From Owenia fusiformis (lineage: Eukaryota; Annelida; Polychaeta; Sabellida; Oweniidae), in assembly GCA_903813345.2 (NCBI GenBank), contig CAIIXF020000011.1, forward strand, positions 25,290,166 through 25,354,165: a stretch of DNA of 64,000 nt. The letters are read 5' to 3'. Made by a program: the position numbers and the translations under genes. The notes beneath the pieces were generated by a model. It did no database searches, was not told where the DNA came from, and saw only the letters and a program-made list of their open reading frames with translations. This document shows positions 29,501 to 44,500 of the stretch, piece by piece; position 1 is the first letter of the stretch; every line of letters begins with the position of its first letter.

Positions 29501-32500
29501 TATATCTAAACAATATACATTGTATGTACATAACACTTTTTCATGTTTTGAAGACTATGAACATGATGAACAAAAAGTACAATATTTATAACTTTTGAAA
29601 TCCACAAAATTATTGTGTGTTTTTTAAAAATATTAAATCTCAATCTAATATGACTTAAAGGAGTTTGTGCTTATTTCCTTTTCAAATCCTCGTATTTGTA
29701 TAATTGTACTTTTTCATCAATATCTAAATCTAAAAATCTTAAGAACATAAAATTATCTATAACAGATTCTGGGAGATTAAAAATATGTTGGTCAAACAAA
29801 ATACCTCTGCATAATTAATGATTGCTTGTCCAATAATCGAGCGCACGCTCTCTCTCATGACACGTTCTATCTCCAACATCCAGTCCTCAACATTGCCAGT
29901 AGGGTACAGCTCTTCCTGTAATGGTACATCCTCCCCCTCAGCTGAGTACATGTATGTGATCTTCAGGTCATCTTCAAATTTCAACTGGAATAAAAATATT
30001 TATGTTGATTTTTCATAAATATTAAAAATTGCTACATTGGCATAAAAGCAACAATACATAGTATTTAAATGTATTTATAAAATACTTTTAGTTTGATTAT
30101 TATTGTATTACATGTACATGTAGCCCAGAATCTCCTTCAAGCTTTACTTTAACAATTAACACCTAGGCATAGTTAATTTAAATATATGATCAAATCCTAT
30201 GCTAAAGCCTGATATGAAAAAGTCATCCCACCTTGGTGGGAACTGAATCCACAACCTCCTGAATAGATCACAAAACCATCAACCACATACATGTAACACT
30301 TACCCGTGCAATATTCTCAAAACACTTCCTTAGATGGGGTTGCACAGCAGTAGGATCCTTAGTCTGCGACAAGATCTCCAATAGTTCGTCATCAGAGAGG
30401 AAGTAGAAACGTGGGAATGAGTTACGTTTAGTCTCCAGGTACTCACTGAGACCTTTCTGGACTTGTTCAAGAAGTTTGTTGCACTCCCGGAGATTGTCTA
30501 GAAGTCTGTTGTCTGGGCACAGAGAGATCACCTATAGGAATAACATAATGGTTTCATTAAGCAGCAGGAGATGTCACTCAAAATAAGTATAAAATTTCTT
30601 CTCCAGGCCATTTATCAGAGAGCCTACTTCCAAGTGACAGAAGCCCAGAATCATTATCGTAATTTCTCCTGCAAGCAGTAAGACGTATTGCATAAAATGA
30701 TTTATTTGTAGAGTGCTAAATTTGGCATACATGTTCACTGTACAAACCTGGGGATTATCTCTGGCGTTTTTCATGATTTTCCTCCACAATCTCTCCATTG
30801 TTTGGTATCTCTTGCTCTCCACAGGCAACTGGCGATTGATGTCCTCAGAGCTAAAGATGGGCTCTAGATAGAGCCAGGACCTCTGACACACCAGCCATTC
30901 ATCCAACACATCCTAAAATAAGAAAAAGTTTCAAGTTACATAATGAAGTCAGTTGACTTTTAAAGCTAATGTGAATTGGGAACCAGAATTCTTCAAAGGC
31001 AATAATGTACAAAAAGTTGAACTACTAACCTGAGTTGTCCGCAGTCTGTTCTCCCAATTACTGATCCTCTCCTCAAATGGCTTCTTGTATGGTGAGAAAG
31101 ACATGCTTTGTGTCATCACAATGTGGTCGTCTAGCAACTGTGACGTGTCCTCTGAAGCCTTGATGATGTAAGTTCCCGTCTCCTTGTATGGGAATACCTC
31201 AAACACGACAGGCTCCCATTCTCCTTCCATCTTGTCTAAGGCCTGGAAAGTAGTCATATCATAGAAATTAAGTCATATCATGTAGTGTATATTACATGAG
31301 TCATGATATCATTGTTGTCATTGGACATTAATGTATTTTCTCCATTGTTGATATTTTCAAGTTTTTCAATGTCTATTCTTACTCCTTGTTATTTTAGGCC
31401 TGAATTTTCAGAACAGTTTATCTTCAATGAGGATGTTTTTCCCTTTTCCCAATTGGAATAATCAAGCTAATTACCTGTTCTATCGAATATTCTTTCCCAG
31501 CAACCTCCGCCACCTTGGCAATGCTCTGTATATGGTCTTGCAACTTCATATCCAGGCACTTGGAGAATGTAAGCTCTTTCTTGGGGCGCACAGCAAAGCC
31601 AAGATCTTTAGAAAGCTGAAATAAGAAATATAATGCCAAATAGCATAACAATACCAAGGAATGGATTGGACTTAAAACATGTTCAACAAATTACAAATAA
31701 ATAGCTTTAACTTACACTTTTAAAATCTTTAAAGCCATTAAATATTTGTTATCGAACATTTTTGGAGAATGATTTTTCAATGCTTGTTCATCATTAGTAA
31801 TATGGTATATAGAGTCTTCACATACCTGTTCCCAATGTCTGTTGCGCATGCCTGGGTTCCTGAGGCCCTGTATAAGAGGTATGTAAGGTTTGAACTCTTC
31901 AATCCATCCTTTGATCTCAACAGCCACCTGTTGTACCCCTAGAATAGCACATAACCTCTTGATCATTTCCTACACACATCTCTAGTCCCCTAGAATGCAC
32001 TTTGTTGCCATGGCATTATTTGCAATGTGAGTTCTTATTCTAAAGTCACTACAACATGTCATTAATCAACAAACAAACAAAATGTAATGATGTATTAAGT
32101 TTGTGATTCTACAGAAATTTCTTGGTATGGCCCAGACCTCTGTCTGTCTGTTTGATTTTGCATTTTGTAGAACTATGATATTTGAGTGTTATATGTGGCT
32201 ACAATTTATCACTAAGCTAAACAAAACTTAAATGTGTTTCATTGAATTTTACAATACCAAAATACTAAAAAACTTGAAAAACAAACAATTTTTTTCAATT
32301 AATATTTGCATCAATTTATGGGCTTTGAATTTGGGAATGATCTCATAATTTAAAATTTTCTACTCTTAAATTAGATAATGGCAAAACAACATTGAAAAAG
32401 AGAAAATATCATATAAAAATGTTCAAAATCTACAAATGCAACATGCAAAAATCGCAAGCAAAGCTGCATAAAAATTCATATCCCATAATATCTATACATT

Positions 32501-35500
32501 TAGCAATGCTGCCATTGCCTAACCAAAACAATTACAGTATATTAGAATTTAAAAAAAACATATTTCTAAAATCAGGTAATGGCTGGGGAGTTTTTAAACA
32601 TGGATTTTCCCTAATAACTAAAGGTGATTGAAGATGTGGACAGAAATGTGGTGATTCATCTATCTATATCTATGCATGGGCTTTCAAGAAGCCCATAATC
32701 TATGTACATGTAAAACTGTCCCCATCTGGAGAAATCCAATACATATGTGAATTTCTAAATAATTGGAAGAAAAAGAAAAATCTTCAAAAATCAAAATAAA
32801 TATCTATCCTGAATAAACTGTTTTTTTTATCGCGACTGCATGAATAAAACATTTTTATGTACTTCGGTAAAGCCAAAATAGTACTATGATGATAAAAATG
32901 ATATGAAAATTCTAAATTGAGACTCACTGGAATTAGAACATCTTACAGATTACAATATAAATAAACTTCTTCATGTATTTTTTACGATTTCGAAAGCCTT
33001 ACACCTGAACTATTATATCCCTATCTAAATTTAAACAATATAAAAAAGATCAATTCTGAATTACTGCTCTAATGTATTGCGCATTTGTTAAAGCTTGCAC
33101 GGATATTAATGGAATCATATACAGCTCTTATACAACACAGTAAAACGTCCCAGGCTGAACAGGTATTTAGTAGACTTGTCTTGAAGTCTCCCCCCCCCAA
33201 TTATCTATTACCCAAAGGGCAAGTTTTGTTTGTTCCAAATCATTTGTTAAGCACAGAAAACCTGTCAGATGGAACCCCTCTCTGAAGGTACACCCCTCTA
33301 TATGGGACATTTTTGAAAGCACCAAGTTCCATTAACTTTCATGTTAATTGTTAATGAACACTCTCTATAAGGAACACCTGTCTACACAAGGAACAATACA
33401 GGCCAGCACAGAGTGTTCCATATACAAAGGTATAGCTGTAATAGCCAACCTGATGTGTGTAGGCATTAATCAATTCAATTGAAAAATACAGCCATGAGAA
33501 AATGAGGATCTCTCCAAATCGAGGCACCTCTTGCACACTGAGGCAATTCAGACTGGACTGCTTTAAATCAACTGTCAAGTGTCAGACTTATCCCAAACTT
33601 GTTCATATGGGAGGTTTTACTGTATAGTTAGCTGCCTTCACAGATTGTTACAAGTCAACACCAAAATTTTTGTTATAGTAATCTTTGAGACCCAGTGTTT
33701 TTTCTCTGAAACCACGACCATATTCAACATAAAATTGAAACATTGAAATTATGATTCAAAAACTGACATATTCAAGAATTAGCCTTTTCTTGTTTAACCT
33801 CTTGAATCCCAGGCTCTAAAATCGGTTGAAACCAGAGAATTTTTCATTTTTGCCACCTTTTAACATTTTACTACATACTTATACAACTTTAGATGCTCAA
33901 CTTAGTAGAATTAGATGGCAGAGATCATTTCTTCTCATTTTAAAACAATTTTTGTGTAAATCGGATGAGAATTGTTCAAATAAGAGCAATTTTAGTGAAA
34001 CATTTTGTGACAATTTCTCGTCACTCTGGGTTTCAAGGTCATTTCTGAGGTGACAAGATTCTCGTCACTCCAGGTATTCAAGAGGTTAAATGTGGAAGTA
34101 ACAATCTGTGGCTCTGTAGATAGACATGTATGGGAGCACATATAGTGGGTACCATGTAAACTTACTCTTATCAACTCCTGGGGGCAAATACAGTGGCAAA
34201 ACACAATTAAACATAAATACACAAAAGCTCATTTAAATGAGGAAAAGTAAAGTCTCACTCTTAAAGTAATATATACTCTCTTGTATAAGATAAAAAATGT
34301 GAGGAATTAAAAGCATTAATGAAAGTTAGGATGACCACAAGATAAGAAATCAGAGTCTAGAAGTAGATCAGGAATCCAAAGGGTGGAGGCTGAATTTATG
34401 AAAGGTGATAAATCATCTACAGTAAAATGTCCTTGCTAAAGTATTTGTTTTTTACGTGGAACTCTCGCATTTACATTAGAAAATGTGCATTCAAAATGTT
34501 TGTGATCAAGATGCTGATACTTATATACAATTCACGACAACATATAAAGGACATAGTCAAAATACAATACAATATGTTCTGCTGGGCCATTCATCAAATG
34601 TAACATGAGACTTGATTCAAAATTCAGGCAAAAGAAGCAAACAACTTGTGACAGAGCACATTACATTCATGGTGTGGCCCTATGTCAAAATATATCATGT
34701 ACCATTTTAAAATTATCAAAAGTGCACATATGGTATGAGAAAAACTTGTGTATATCATCATCAAAATGACAATTATTCATTCAGAACAATGCATTGATAA
34801 CCAAAACCAGTGATCTTCCAAGGATTGAAGTAAGAGGATGTTGCGCCATGACCTACTTGACATTATGAAATTAGGCTTGCACCCACTTGAGAATCAATTT
34901 GCACCCATTTGGCAATCAGAAAATCATGAAAATCTGGCATATTTTGACCAGTTTTGGTCATGATTGTGAAAATATGACTTTTTACCCATTTGAAGAAAAT
35001 AAAAAATCCTGGGAAGAACACTGTCTACCATGAAACACCAAAATGACTGTATACAGAAAATAAAAAACTTTTACGAAAATGCATGTACCAAAAATAATAC
35101 ATGATGCAAATGTTATTACGTATGTATAGCTTCATAGTCTAACTCCTACACTTACATACCTGGTATATCATTAAATATCTTCACAGATTTATGCATAGTT
35201 TTGTAAGATTCATTGACATTCTTCTCAAGCATTTCAGCATCTATAGCAGTCAGAGGATCGTTCATCCAGCTCTCGTGCCATTTCAACCAATCAGAAGTTG
35301 TTATCCAGAGGTTGCGGAACGGTTCAAAATCTCTGACAAGTTTCGCTAGCTTGTCATACTACAATGACATGATGACTTCAATAAAAGCAAAGCAGCATAA
35401 CATAAAGGAGGAGGGAAGTTAGCGCAACAGATTTTGGACAGTCATATGTTGGATTTTGGCCATTTTCTGAGGATTTAAACAATTGCATATGTTAGGCCAA

Positions 35501-38500
35501 TGCATTACCTCCAGGAAAATCACTTCTAGAGATGATAAAATAATTTCGACTTTGAGACAGGGTAGATGCAAACAACCCACCCACATGTTTTTTCTGAAAT
35601 GTTTTCCTAATTTTTGACCCCTTCCATCCCTGCTTTTTTAATTTTTCTTGCATCAATATGTTGCATTTTGACACATAATTAACCACTTTAAAGGAATAAG
35701 TGATTCCTCCAGGGGTTTTAAAGAAACCCATTTTGGGTGACCAAACTTAGCTGAAAGCAATGATTTTTCCTATGGGAAAATAACATGGGAAATATTGTTT
35801 TCCACTTTATCTAAAAGGAATCATTTATTCCTTTTAAGGAATTAACTGTGTGTCAAAATGCAACATATTGATGCAAGAAAAATTAAAAAAGCAAGGATGG
35901 AAGGGGTTGAAAATCAGGAAAACATTTCAGAAAAAACATGTGGGTGGGTTGTTTGCATCTACCCTGTCTCAAAATCGAAATTATTTAATCATCTCTAGAA
36001 ATGATTTTCCTGGAGGAAATGCATTCGCCTAACATATGCACCTGTTTAAATCCCCAGGAAATGGCAAAAATCAAACATATGACTGCCCAAAATCTGTTGC
36101 GCTAACTTCCCTCCTCCTTTAACAAAGCAATTTAACAAAGCAACAAACTATCATAGCAATGCATTAACATGCAAAATGTCACCACCTGCCATTTATTAAA
36201 GACAATGGCCACAGAATGCCGACTGCCAAATGCCAAACACAGTCCAAAAAATTGGAGAATATAACATTATGTCACCATTTGTGGTGGAGACAAAATACCA
36301 ATAATGCTTCTAAGTAATTATTTAAGCTTCTAAGTAATAACTAAGCTAAGGTCAATGCTAAAAAGCAATTAACCTCATAGCAACATAAGAATTAAACGCA
36401 AAGCTACAGAGAAGTTAAAAAACAACATGTTATTAATAAATTCACAGTAGCAACAATGCTATACAAATAATATAACATCAAAGCTAAAAAGCTAGAAGTC
36501 AAAGCTTTAGACAGGAGATGTAAAAGTCAATTGTTAAATGTGCTCAAAGCATAATTCTGCATGACTAAAATAAACTAAACTGGAAAAAAAAAGATCCTAT
36601 AACAAGGATTATTGCAAGAAGCAAATATGATTTTCTGAAAAATGCAACTATCAAAAGTCAAGATATGATCCAAATCAGCTGTTACAATTTCATATATTTT
36701 AGGATTATTTGGAACTTGAAAAATAAGAATGCAAGAAACAGGTTAACTTGACAAGATAGTGAAACAAAATCAATTCAAGAGAAATATATGAAGAATGGCT
36801 CATACATGTACAGACAGCCCCCTTTCTACATGTACAGATATATTCTGCTCGCTACATATTTGGTATAAGCAATATCTATGTCATAGCTACATGAGGAAAA
36901 GATGGTGTGAAAGATTTCAAATAATAAGAACCATCTCTGATTCTCAATATACTTAGAAGACAGTGAAAATGAGAAAATGAATCATGATGTAGAAAATGGT
37001 TATCACATCAAAACAATTAGGAATTAAATGTAATAACTAATAAGCATAACAAAGAAAAAGTTATTAGATTAATTAAATATAGTGAATGATTTTGAAACTT
37101 TTCCATAACTTTAATCAGGACTTCCATTGTGAAAACATGCACAATAATTTCAAAATATTATCTTAATGATCTGAAATGAATGAACCCCCTATACTAAATG
37201 TTAATCCCCTAAAACTTTATAAATTTTACCTTTTAAAATATTATGATTTGTTTATAAATGCAACTGCTGTATAATGTCCTTCTTTCATTATACCATGTGT
37301 TTAAAAACTGATTACTAAACATTTAAAAAAAGATACTTTATGCCTTATTATTGAAACGCAAGTTTTATTGAAATTGTGCAAGTTTTACCCAATGAATGAT
37401 ACCAATTTGAATGTAAAAATGTCAAAATCATCCAGATTGTAATTGCAGTAGATAGGCTAGTGAAAATGTCAGAGACACCAAACAGAAACACGACCAATAT
37501 TATCGAAATACAGATGTTATCCTCATATCAATCAAAGACATCCTAGAAAACTTAGATGAAGTTAAACATGCAAAGGAAATACAAATGCTTGTTATGATTA
37601 AAAGTGTATGTGACTTTAAGTTGTCACCGATTCAAAGAATCCTGGTGATAAACTAAATATTGACAATTTTAATCTATAAGTATTTTTTAGATCAACAAAA
37701 TTGAAATCAGATATGAATGACATACATTTGTGACGGGCATTCCGAAAAGTCTCTCTCTGTTGTTATAGGTGGCAGCAAGGGTCTGGGCCTCTTTGAGTTG
37801 TTTGTGAACACGTCGTACCTCATTGGCTACTTCATGTGCACGGTTAATATCACTATGGGCTGCGAACCCAGCAACCATCATCTGAAAGAAATAAGGGTTC
37901 AACAATTGTATAACAGGGGCAAATGTATTGGATATGACAGATAATGATTTATATACTCAACAATAAATCATCCAAGGACAGTAGTTTTCCATGTCAATTA
38001 TTCAATTTCTCTTTATTCACAGAAGATCTTCATTAATCATTAAGAGTCAAACTCATATGTTAGCTAACGCATGCATGTTCGTTAAACATTCTAACTATTT
38101 CTTCTTAATTAATAGATCATCAAGATTTTCAGTGGCCATAATCTCCATATGTCAGCATTTTAATTGCAAAATTGAGCTTGTCTAATGTCCTTCAAAATTC
38201 ACTTCGCGCATATTTTAAAATGGTAATTGTAATGTCTACAGTTAAACTAACCAAACTGAGCATCAATTTTTATGTTGAGTTGATTGAGTTGAGTTGAGAG
38301 ATTTAAGTTTGCATATTGTTGCGCTTTCATAAAGTAATTTCTAAAATGTGCAGACTCAAGTGTGGTTTCATGCATGAATATTACATTTTTTCACAAACTG
38401 GAAGTTCTACCATTGTATCTATGGATTTCATTCTGAAAAGAACTTTGGTGTTCAACATTTTACGTTTCAGTGTAACAGATGTACATTATTCATTTTATTG

Positions 38501-41500
38501 ATTCTTTGTATTAAGTCTATTTATTAAACACAACAGCTGAATTCTCTTATTAAGAAAAACTATTATGACTTATTTCATAAGCAACGAGAAAGGAAACACA
38601 ATAAACATAATTCTAGAAAGTATGACAAGAAAATTACTTGTAATAGCTCTATGTTTTCTGATTGCGTTCTACATCATAATTTGGAAAGAAATGCTTGGGA
38701 ATTATCAATTAAAAGAATTAATCAATTTTAAGGTTATCGCTGGCCGAAAAACATTCAAAATCGTTGTATGGTATGGCTATCAAAATCGCTCAATACAAGA
38801 AGGATCAGTAAAAAATTGGACAATCGACAATTGTTTGTTATCAACTGATAGAAATACAGTAAATGAAAGTGACGTGGTAGTGATTCCAATGCAAATATAT
38901 CGACAATTTGAAGATCTACCGCAAAGACGTAATTCGTTACAGAGATGGGTCATGCTTTTTGATGACTACCCCAGTATGATTTTAAAAAGAGATGGCTGGC
39001 AGTCAGGGAAATTTAAAAGAATGTTTAACTGGAGTATGACATATCGTTTAGACTCGGATGTACCAATACCATATGGATGGACAGAGAAAAGGGAAAAACC
39101 CATAAAAATCAAGCAGAATTTTGCAAATTATCATGCTAATGACACTGCCCTCGCATCAGCTGTTATAAGCCATTGCTCATATACATTAAACAATAGAATT
39201 AGTTATGTAAAAGAACTTGAGAAGTATGTCTCCCTTGATTTTTATGGCTATTGTGGGAACAAGAAATGTCCTGGGCAACAGTATGTGACACCTTGTGGTG
39301 AAATTAAAAAGCACAAATTTTTCCTTGCATTTGAAAACAGTAATTGCATGGAATATATAACAGAGAAACTTTGGCTTCTTAGCTATGACCAGAAAGTGAT
39401 ACCAATCGTTATGGGGGCTCCTAAGAGTGACTACATAGCACAAGCACCTCCAAATTCCTTTATACATGTTGATGATTTTAAATCTCCAAAAGCACTTGCT
39501 GAATATATCACAATGCTTGACAAAAATAATACAGCTTATAATGAGTACTTCCAATGGCGAAGGCTTTATACTACACATTCTAGGCAGCAATATTTAGGAA
39601 TGCAACCATGGAAAATTCTCTGTGATAAACTGAATGCAATTGATGTGACAGAGACAACAGTTTATGAAGATATTGCTCAGTGGTTCAACAAAAAGACAAT
39701 GTGTCACAATCCCAATAAGACAGGCTGGTCAAAATAAAACTATACAAATTCTCCTATGTTAAATAGCAAGGTTTCATAAAGAATAAAGCAATTTATAGCA
39801 CTATTTGTAATATTTATACAAAGCCCGTGTAAAATGTTGTGAGGCATAATTGCTTTTTTAGAAGCATTTTGAAAAAAGCTTTGTAACAAAGAATTTTGAG
39901 GTTTTATATAGCCACAAAGTCCTATTTATTTTTCAGCTTTTATTGTTAAACTGCTGTGTGTAAAAGGTTCCATGATTCAACTTACCTGCAATGTGTCCAG
40001 TCTGTCATTGAAGTTAGCTTGATCAGTAAGCTGTAGTTTACGGAATCTCTCTTCATCTTCATCAAGCTGCTCATAAGTGGCTTCCATTTGGTTTTCTATC
40101 TTGTGAGGCCACCCCACAGCAGTCCATCTAGAAATATAAATAGAATCCATGTACATGTAAAATAAAACTTGTCAAGGCAAATTTGGACCGGCTAAAAGTA
40201 TTCACATTTTTAGGTTTTTAACATTGAAAGGAAACAATGGGACAGGAAAAAAGTGTTCATAATGGGTGGTGTTCCGATTAGGGAGGTGTTTGAATATACA
40301 GGTTTCACCATATTCGTTACTGATTACATAGTTGCAGTAGGGGTAACAAGTTTTAAAAAAGTTTAAATGATTTAATGATTGCTATATGCAATTGTTATTT
40401 ATCTTAGCATTCTAATGTTGATAAGCTTTCACAAATAGGGAAGGAGACCCCCATTTTTCATCTTTAAGACCCCAGAGATAGAGAATCATTACTAAACATG
40501 TATATTATATGAATAACTTATGAACATACTTGGCATTGAATTCATCCTGTGAGAGACTGTAATAGAACTCTTCTATAAGCTCATAGTCAGACATAGCTTT
40601 GTCAATCAGCTCTTGATGTTCTTTGATCTTTTCAGGAATTCCCTTCATCCATTCACGCAACTCAGCAAGTTCTTCTACAGAGTTAGGTTTGTCATACATC
40701 TTACGGCTCATTGCTTTAAACTCTTCACAAGCCTATAACAATTAAGTAATCTTTATATATGGTGTACACTACAGGTAGATAAATAATGCATGATATGCCA
40801 TAACCAACAATTTAATTTAAACTTGTTAGAATGATGCTTGTAATATTAAAAAAATCAAACTGTCTTAAAATTTTCATTAAAAGTTTAGAATTCTAAATTT
40901 CAAAGTGAGTATCAGGTATCGCAACCAGCTTGTGGTGTGTATGAAATATATGGGGCAATTACTATATGTTTACGATGTATGATATTGAACAGGAACTTTC
41001 ATAATACCGAAATGCAAAAAAGAGACATCTGAATAAATGAAATCATTTAAACCACAGAGGATATTTTACTACTTAAAGATTTTGATAGGACAACTGGTAA
41101 ACCCATAAATATGTGTAACTCACGTCATCAGCCTGTTTCCTAAGTTGTCTGGCCAACAATTCCAAAACGGCATTGGCCAGTGCCTTTCGTTTCTTGGACA
41201 GTGCTTGACGGACATTTTCTGTATTGATATAGAATGGTCCAATGACAATATTGCTGGGTAATGTTGCCTCTATCACCTCCTTCTCTGCAAGGTGGTCTTC
41301 AACTTCTCTCTTTACTTCTGCTGCACTGTGACCCTGAGCTTCGTACTCCCTGCAATACAACATGTGACCCCCTTATAATGCTTACATCACTTGATGTTAA
41401 AATGTCAAACACACCAGGCTTTTCAAATGCAACTCTGCTCATTTTATCAATTACTGTATAATTGATTTCATATAAAATACAGTGAATATTGTTATTGAAG

Positions 41501-44500
41501 CCTGAGGCCCCAAGATTATTATTGGTCCCCTGGGCCTTCCTTTTTAAAACATTACTTCGAAAATATTTCTTTTAGATTTAAAAAAATCTTACTTGACATA
41601 TTTGTTGATGTCTAGATTGTTGATTTCCAAGTATTTCTCATAGCAGCTTGCATATGACTTCATTGGTATTAAAGCCTGAGCGACAGCATTCACAATGGCA
41701 TTCCTCAGTTCTTCCACTGGAGGCTCGTGTTCTCCAACTGACTCCAGGAGAGGGGTCCCAGACCAGAAAATCTCTTCCAGTATATACTGTAATAAAGGAG
41801 TGATCATTTTTAAGTTGAAAATTGCACAGGTGAATTTCACGCAGGTTAGGTTGATTCAAGTCCAAGATCATTATTTCAGAAAAAAGTTGGTGCTCATTAA
41901 TATGACTACATTTTAGCTACAGGAAGTATGGAATAAAAGACACCAATTTGAGATTAAGGATTACCTTTTCTAGTTGTGGCACATTCTGGGTAGAAGAAAT
42001 GCCTTTATCAAACAATGCAACCAAAGTGGACCCAAAACTGTTCAAGTTGGTACTGTAATGGGCTCCATCCTTGTCCAATATCAGGTCTACTAGGAATAGT
42101 GCATTCTTCTTGGGTCTGAAATGTGGATGTGTGGGTTTAGTAATTGTAAAACAGGGGCACAAGTATAGGATATGAATTACATGCATTTTTCAGTTTAATT
42201 TCTCAGATAATGAGCACATATACATGTAAACATTGATTTCAATTCTAAGTTGAATTATTACACAAGACACACAGTCTTTCATACAATGATTTAAAAGAAT
42301 ATGCTATATCGCATGACACTAACAGTATCCATATTGTAAGTGTTGTATATATTGACAGTATTGATAAGATTTTTGCGGTTATTCCAAAAGCAAAATTCCA
42401 GTACCCTACACCAATCACCACCACTTATTCATGAACACTTAGTGTTAAACAAAATGTCAAATTAGTAAGCAAACTAAAAGATAGAGCTCCCCTTCTGTAC
42501 TGTAGTACTTTTGTACTCACTTGAATGGAGTGTGTATGACATCGTTCTCAGGCCACTCAAATGTATCAGCTATCTTTAGCACAGCATGGCAGGCATCTAG
42601 TATCATCTGAGTGAAGTTCACTAGGGAGTCTTGAACCAGGTACCTCAATGAGTCCTGTAATAAGGAAATATTAATAGTAAAACAAAATTATAAATAACTA
42701 ATAAAGATCAGAATTTTATCGAAAATCCAAATCCAGGCCACTAACTAATTCAACAAGAATGCATCTGTAAAGTTGAACACGTAAGCACATTCTCATGACA
42801 AGATTTAGGTCTCATCCACCCACCCACCTGCCCAGCAGCACACAATGTTTACGACAAAGCCCCTGGACAAATGGGGCTAGGGGCTTCATTAAAATAACCT
42901 TTTAGAATTTAATCATAATTTTGATTTTCTGTTTGTCAGAATTTTACTCTACCTGCATGTTAAACTTGACCATCTCTTGGAATTTCTTCAATTTTGAGAT
43001 CTGGTAGACTTCAAAGTTAGTCTCGTGGATATTGAACCATCCCTTCCCTACATCTCTTAGGCTAGTACGTATAGCCGCTCTTAATGTTGTAATCCAACTA
43101 TCTTTCAAGAAAAGCGCAACCTGAAAAAAAAATTCATATTTAAGATTTTATTTCAGGCATTACGTACATGTATATAATTAGCAGCAGGCAACATGTGATT
43201 TTCTCCAGTTCTCTTCATCAAAATCACATGCTGTTTTTGTCGCCTTAGTTAACTAATAATATTCCCTAGTGTTACCTATAATGTCATATGCTTTTATAAT
43301 TAAGTTGCTGGATTTTGGTTAGAAGGTGTTTACATTTCAAGGTTTCTTATTAAAATTTGGATGGAGAAAAAGTGTTCACATTGAGAGGTGTTTAGATTTG
43401 TGATATGCAGGTTTTACTTTTAGCTTTTTTACCTGAGATGTTGCCTGGGATTGTGTCTGTTCAAATTCCTCCAACCTCATGTGTTTCGCCATTGGTACAT
43501 GGAATAATGACATGGCAGAGACTTTGTTGCACTCTGTACGCACTTTCCCGATTGCTTGAATACTCTCTTCACGCGTCAACAGTGAGTTGAAGGCAAAATT
43601 ATCATACTGCTCATCAAATGGATATTCGGGAATGTCCATACAGCAAGCTAATAGAAAAAGATAAAATCATTTAGCAAAGTTGAATGAATTGTGTAATGTA
43701 TGTATTATAAAATAAATTCTTTAAAAAAATCAGCAAATATTCAACCCCCTTGAATACATTGAATATTACTTAAACAGTGACCATATTTGGACATTTCCAA
43801 ATCAGAATATGTAAAATTTTTGTATCCAGTAGAAAAAATCCTGAGAAGAACAAAGTACGATACCTTTTTCTGGAACAACCACAGGGACGTCATCAGGGAG
43901 AGTGACAAAGGCAAATGTTGTGGGGTCTTCTTTCACTGTTTTGTCAAATATCACACGATTCATGGAACGGCAGAAGTCAATGTTGATTTCCTTCTCCAAC
44001 ACCTGGGTGTAGTCTTCCAGACTGAAATATATATGAGTAAATATCATGGTGGGTGTATTTTCAAATTCAATCTATAGAAGTCAAGTCTTTATCTAAAACC
44101 ACTTCTTGAGCAGGTATGCTTGATAGAGGGGTAAGGTAAGTTTTGTCCACATGATCTGCCAAGATAAGAAAATATTGCATTAATCTAAACTATGGGACAT
44201 CTGAATCACCTCTATTAAATAGACCCGAGCCATTTAAGGCAAATAAAAAGTGTAAAATATTATAATGCATATCACATACGTTTTATCCTTGGATAGCTTA
44301 GGTGCTCCTTTTGCCCACTCAGTCATGCGTTTCAATGACGCTTGATCCAGTTCTCCTACACCATCCATCGGCATACAGTCTATATACAAGTTATAACGTA
44401 GGAGAGCTTCTGTGTGTTTACGAATTCTGAATGAATCTGAGACACGTTTAGCAAAGTTCTGTGGGTCCTCTGCAGCGAATTGGAGCCTCACTCTGGGAAT

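Noticed and set aside
32005-32016. GTTGCCATGGCA, a near-perfect RFX half-palindrome
   Set aside because: It is inside a DNAH1 intron far from any start site, and lacks the final AAC; it may be chance.
33992-34222. Possible small gene in the 31939-35159 intron
   Set aside because: No conserved motif, poor composition for coding sequence, and no fitting splice sites.
35492-36032. Two matching open frames on opposite strands
   Set aside because: They are the two arms of the 715-bp palindrome read in opposite directions; the identical peptides follow from the symmetry, not from genes.
39186-39590. 134-codon minus-strand frame
   Set aside because: A shadow of the fucosyltransferase coding sequence on the other strand.
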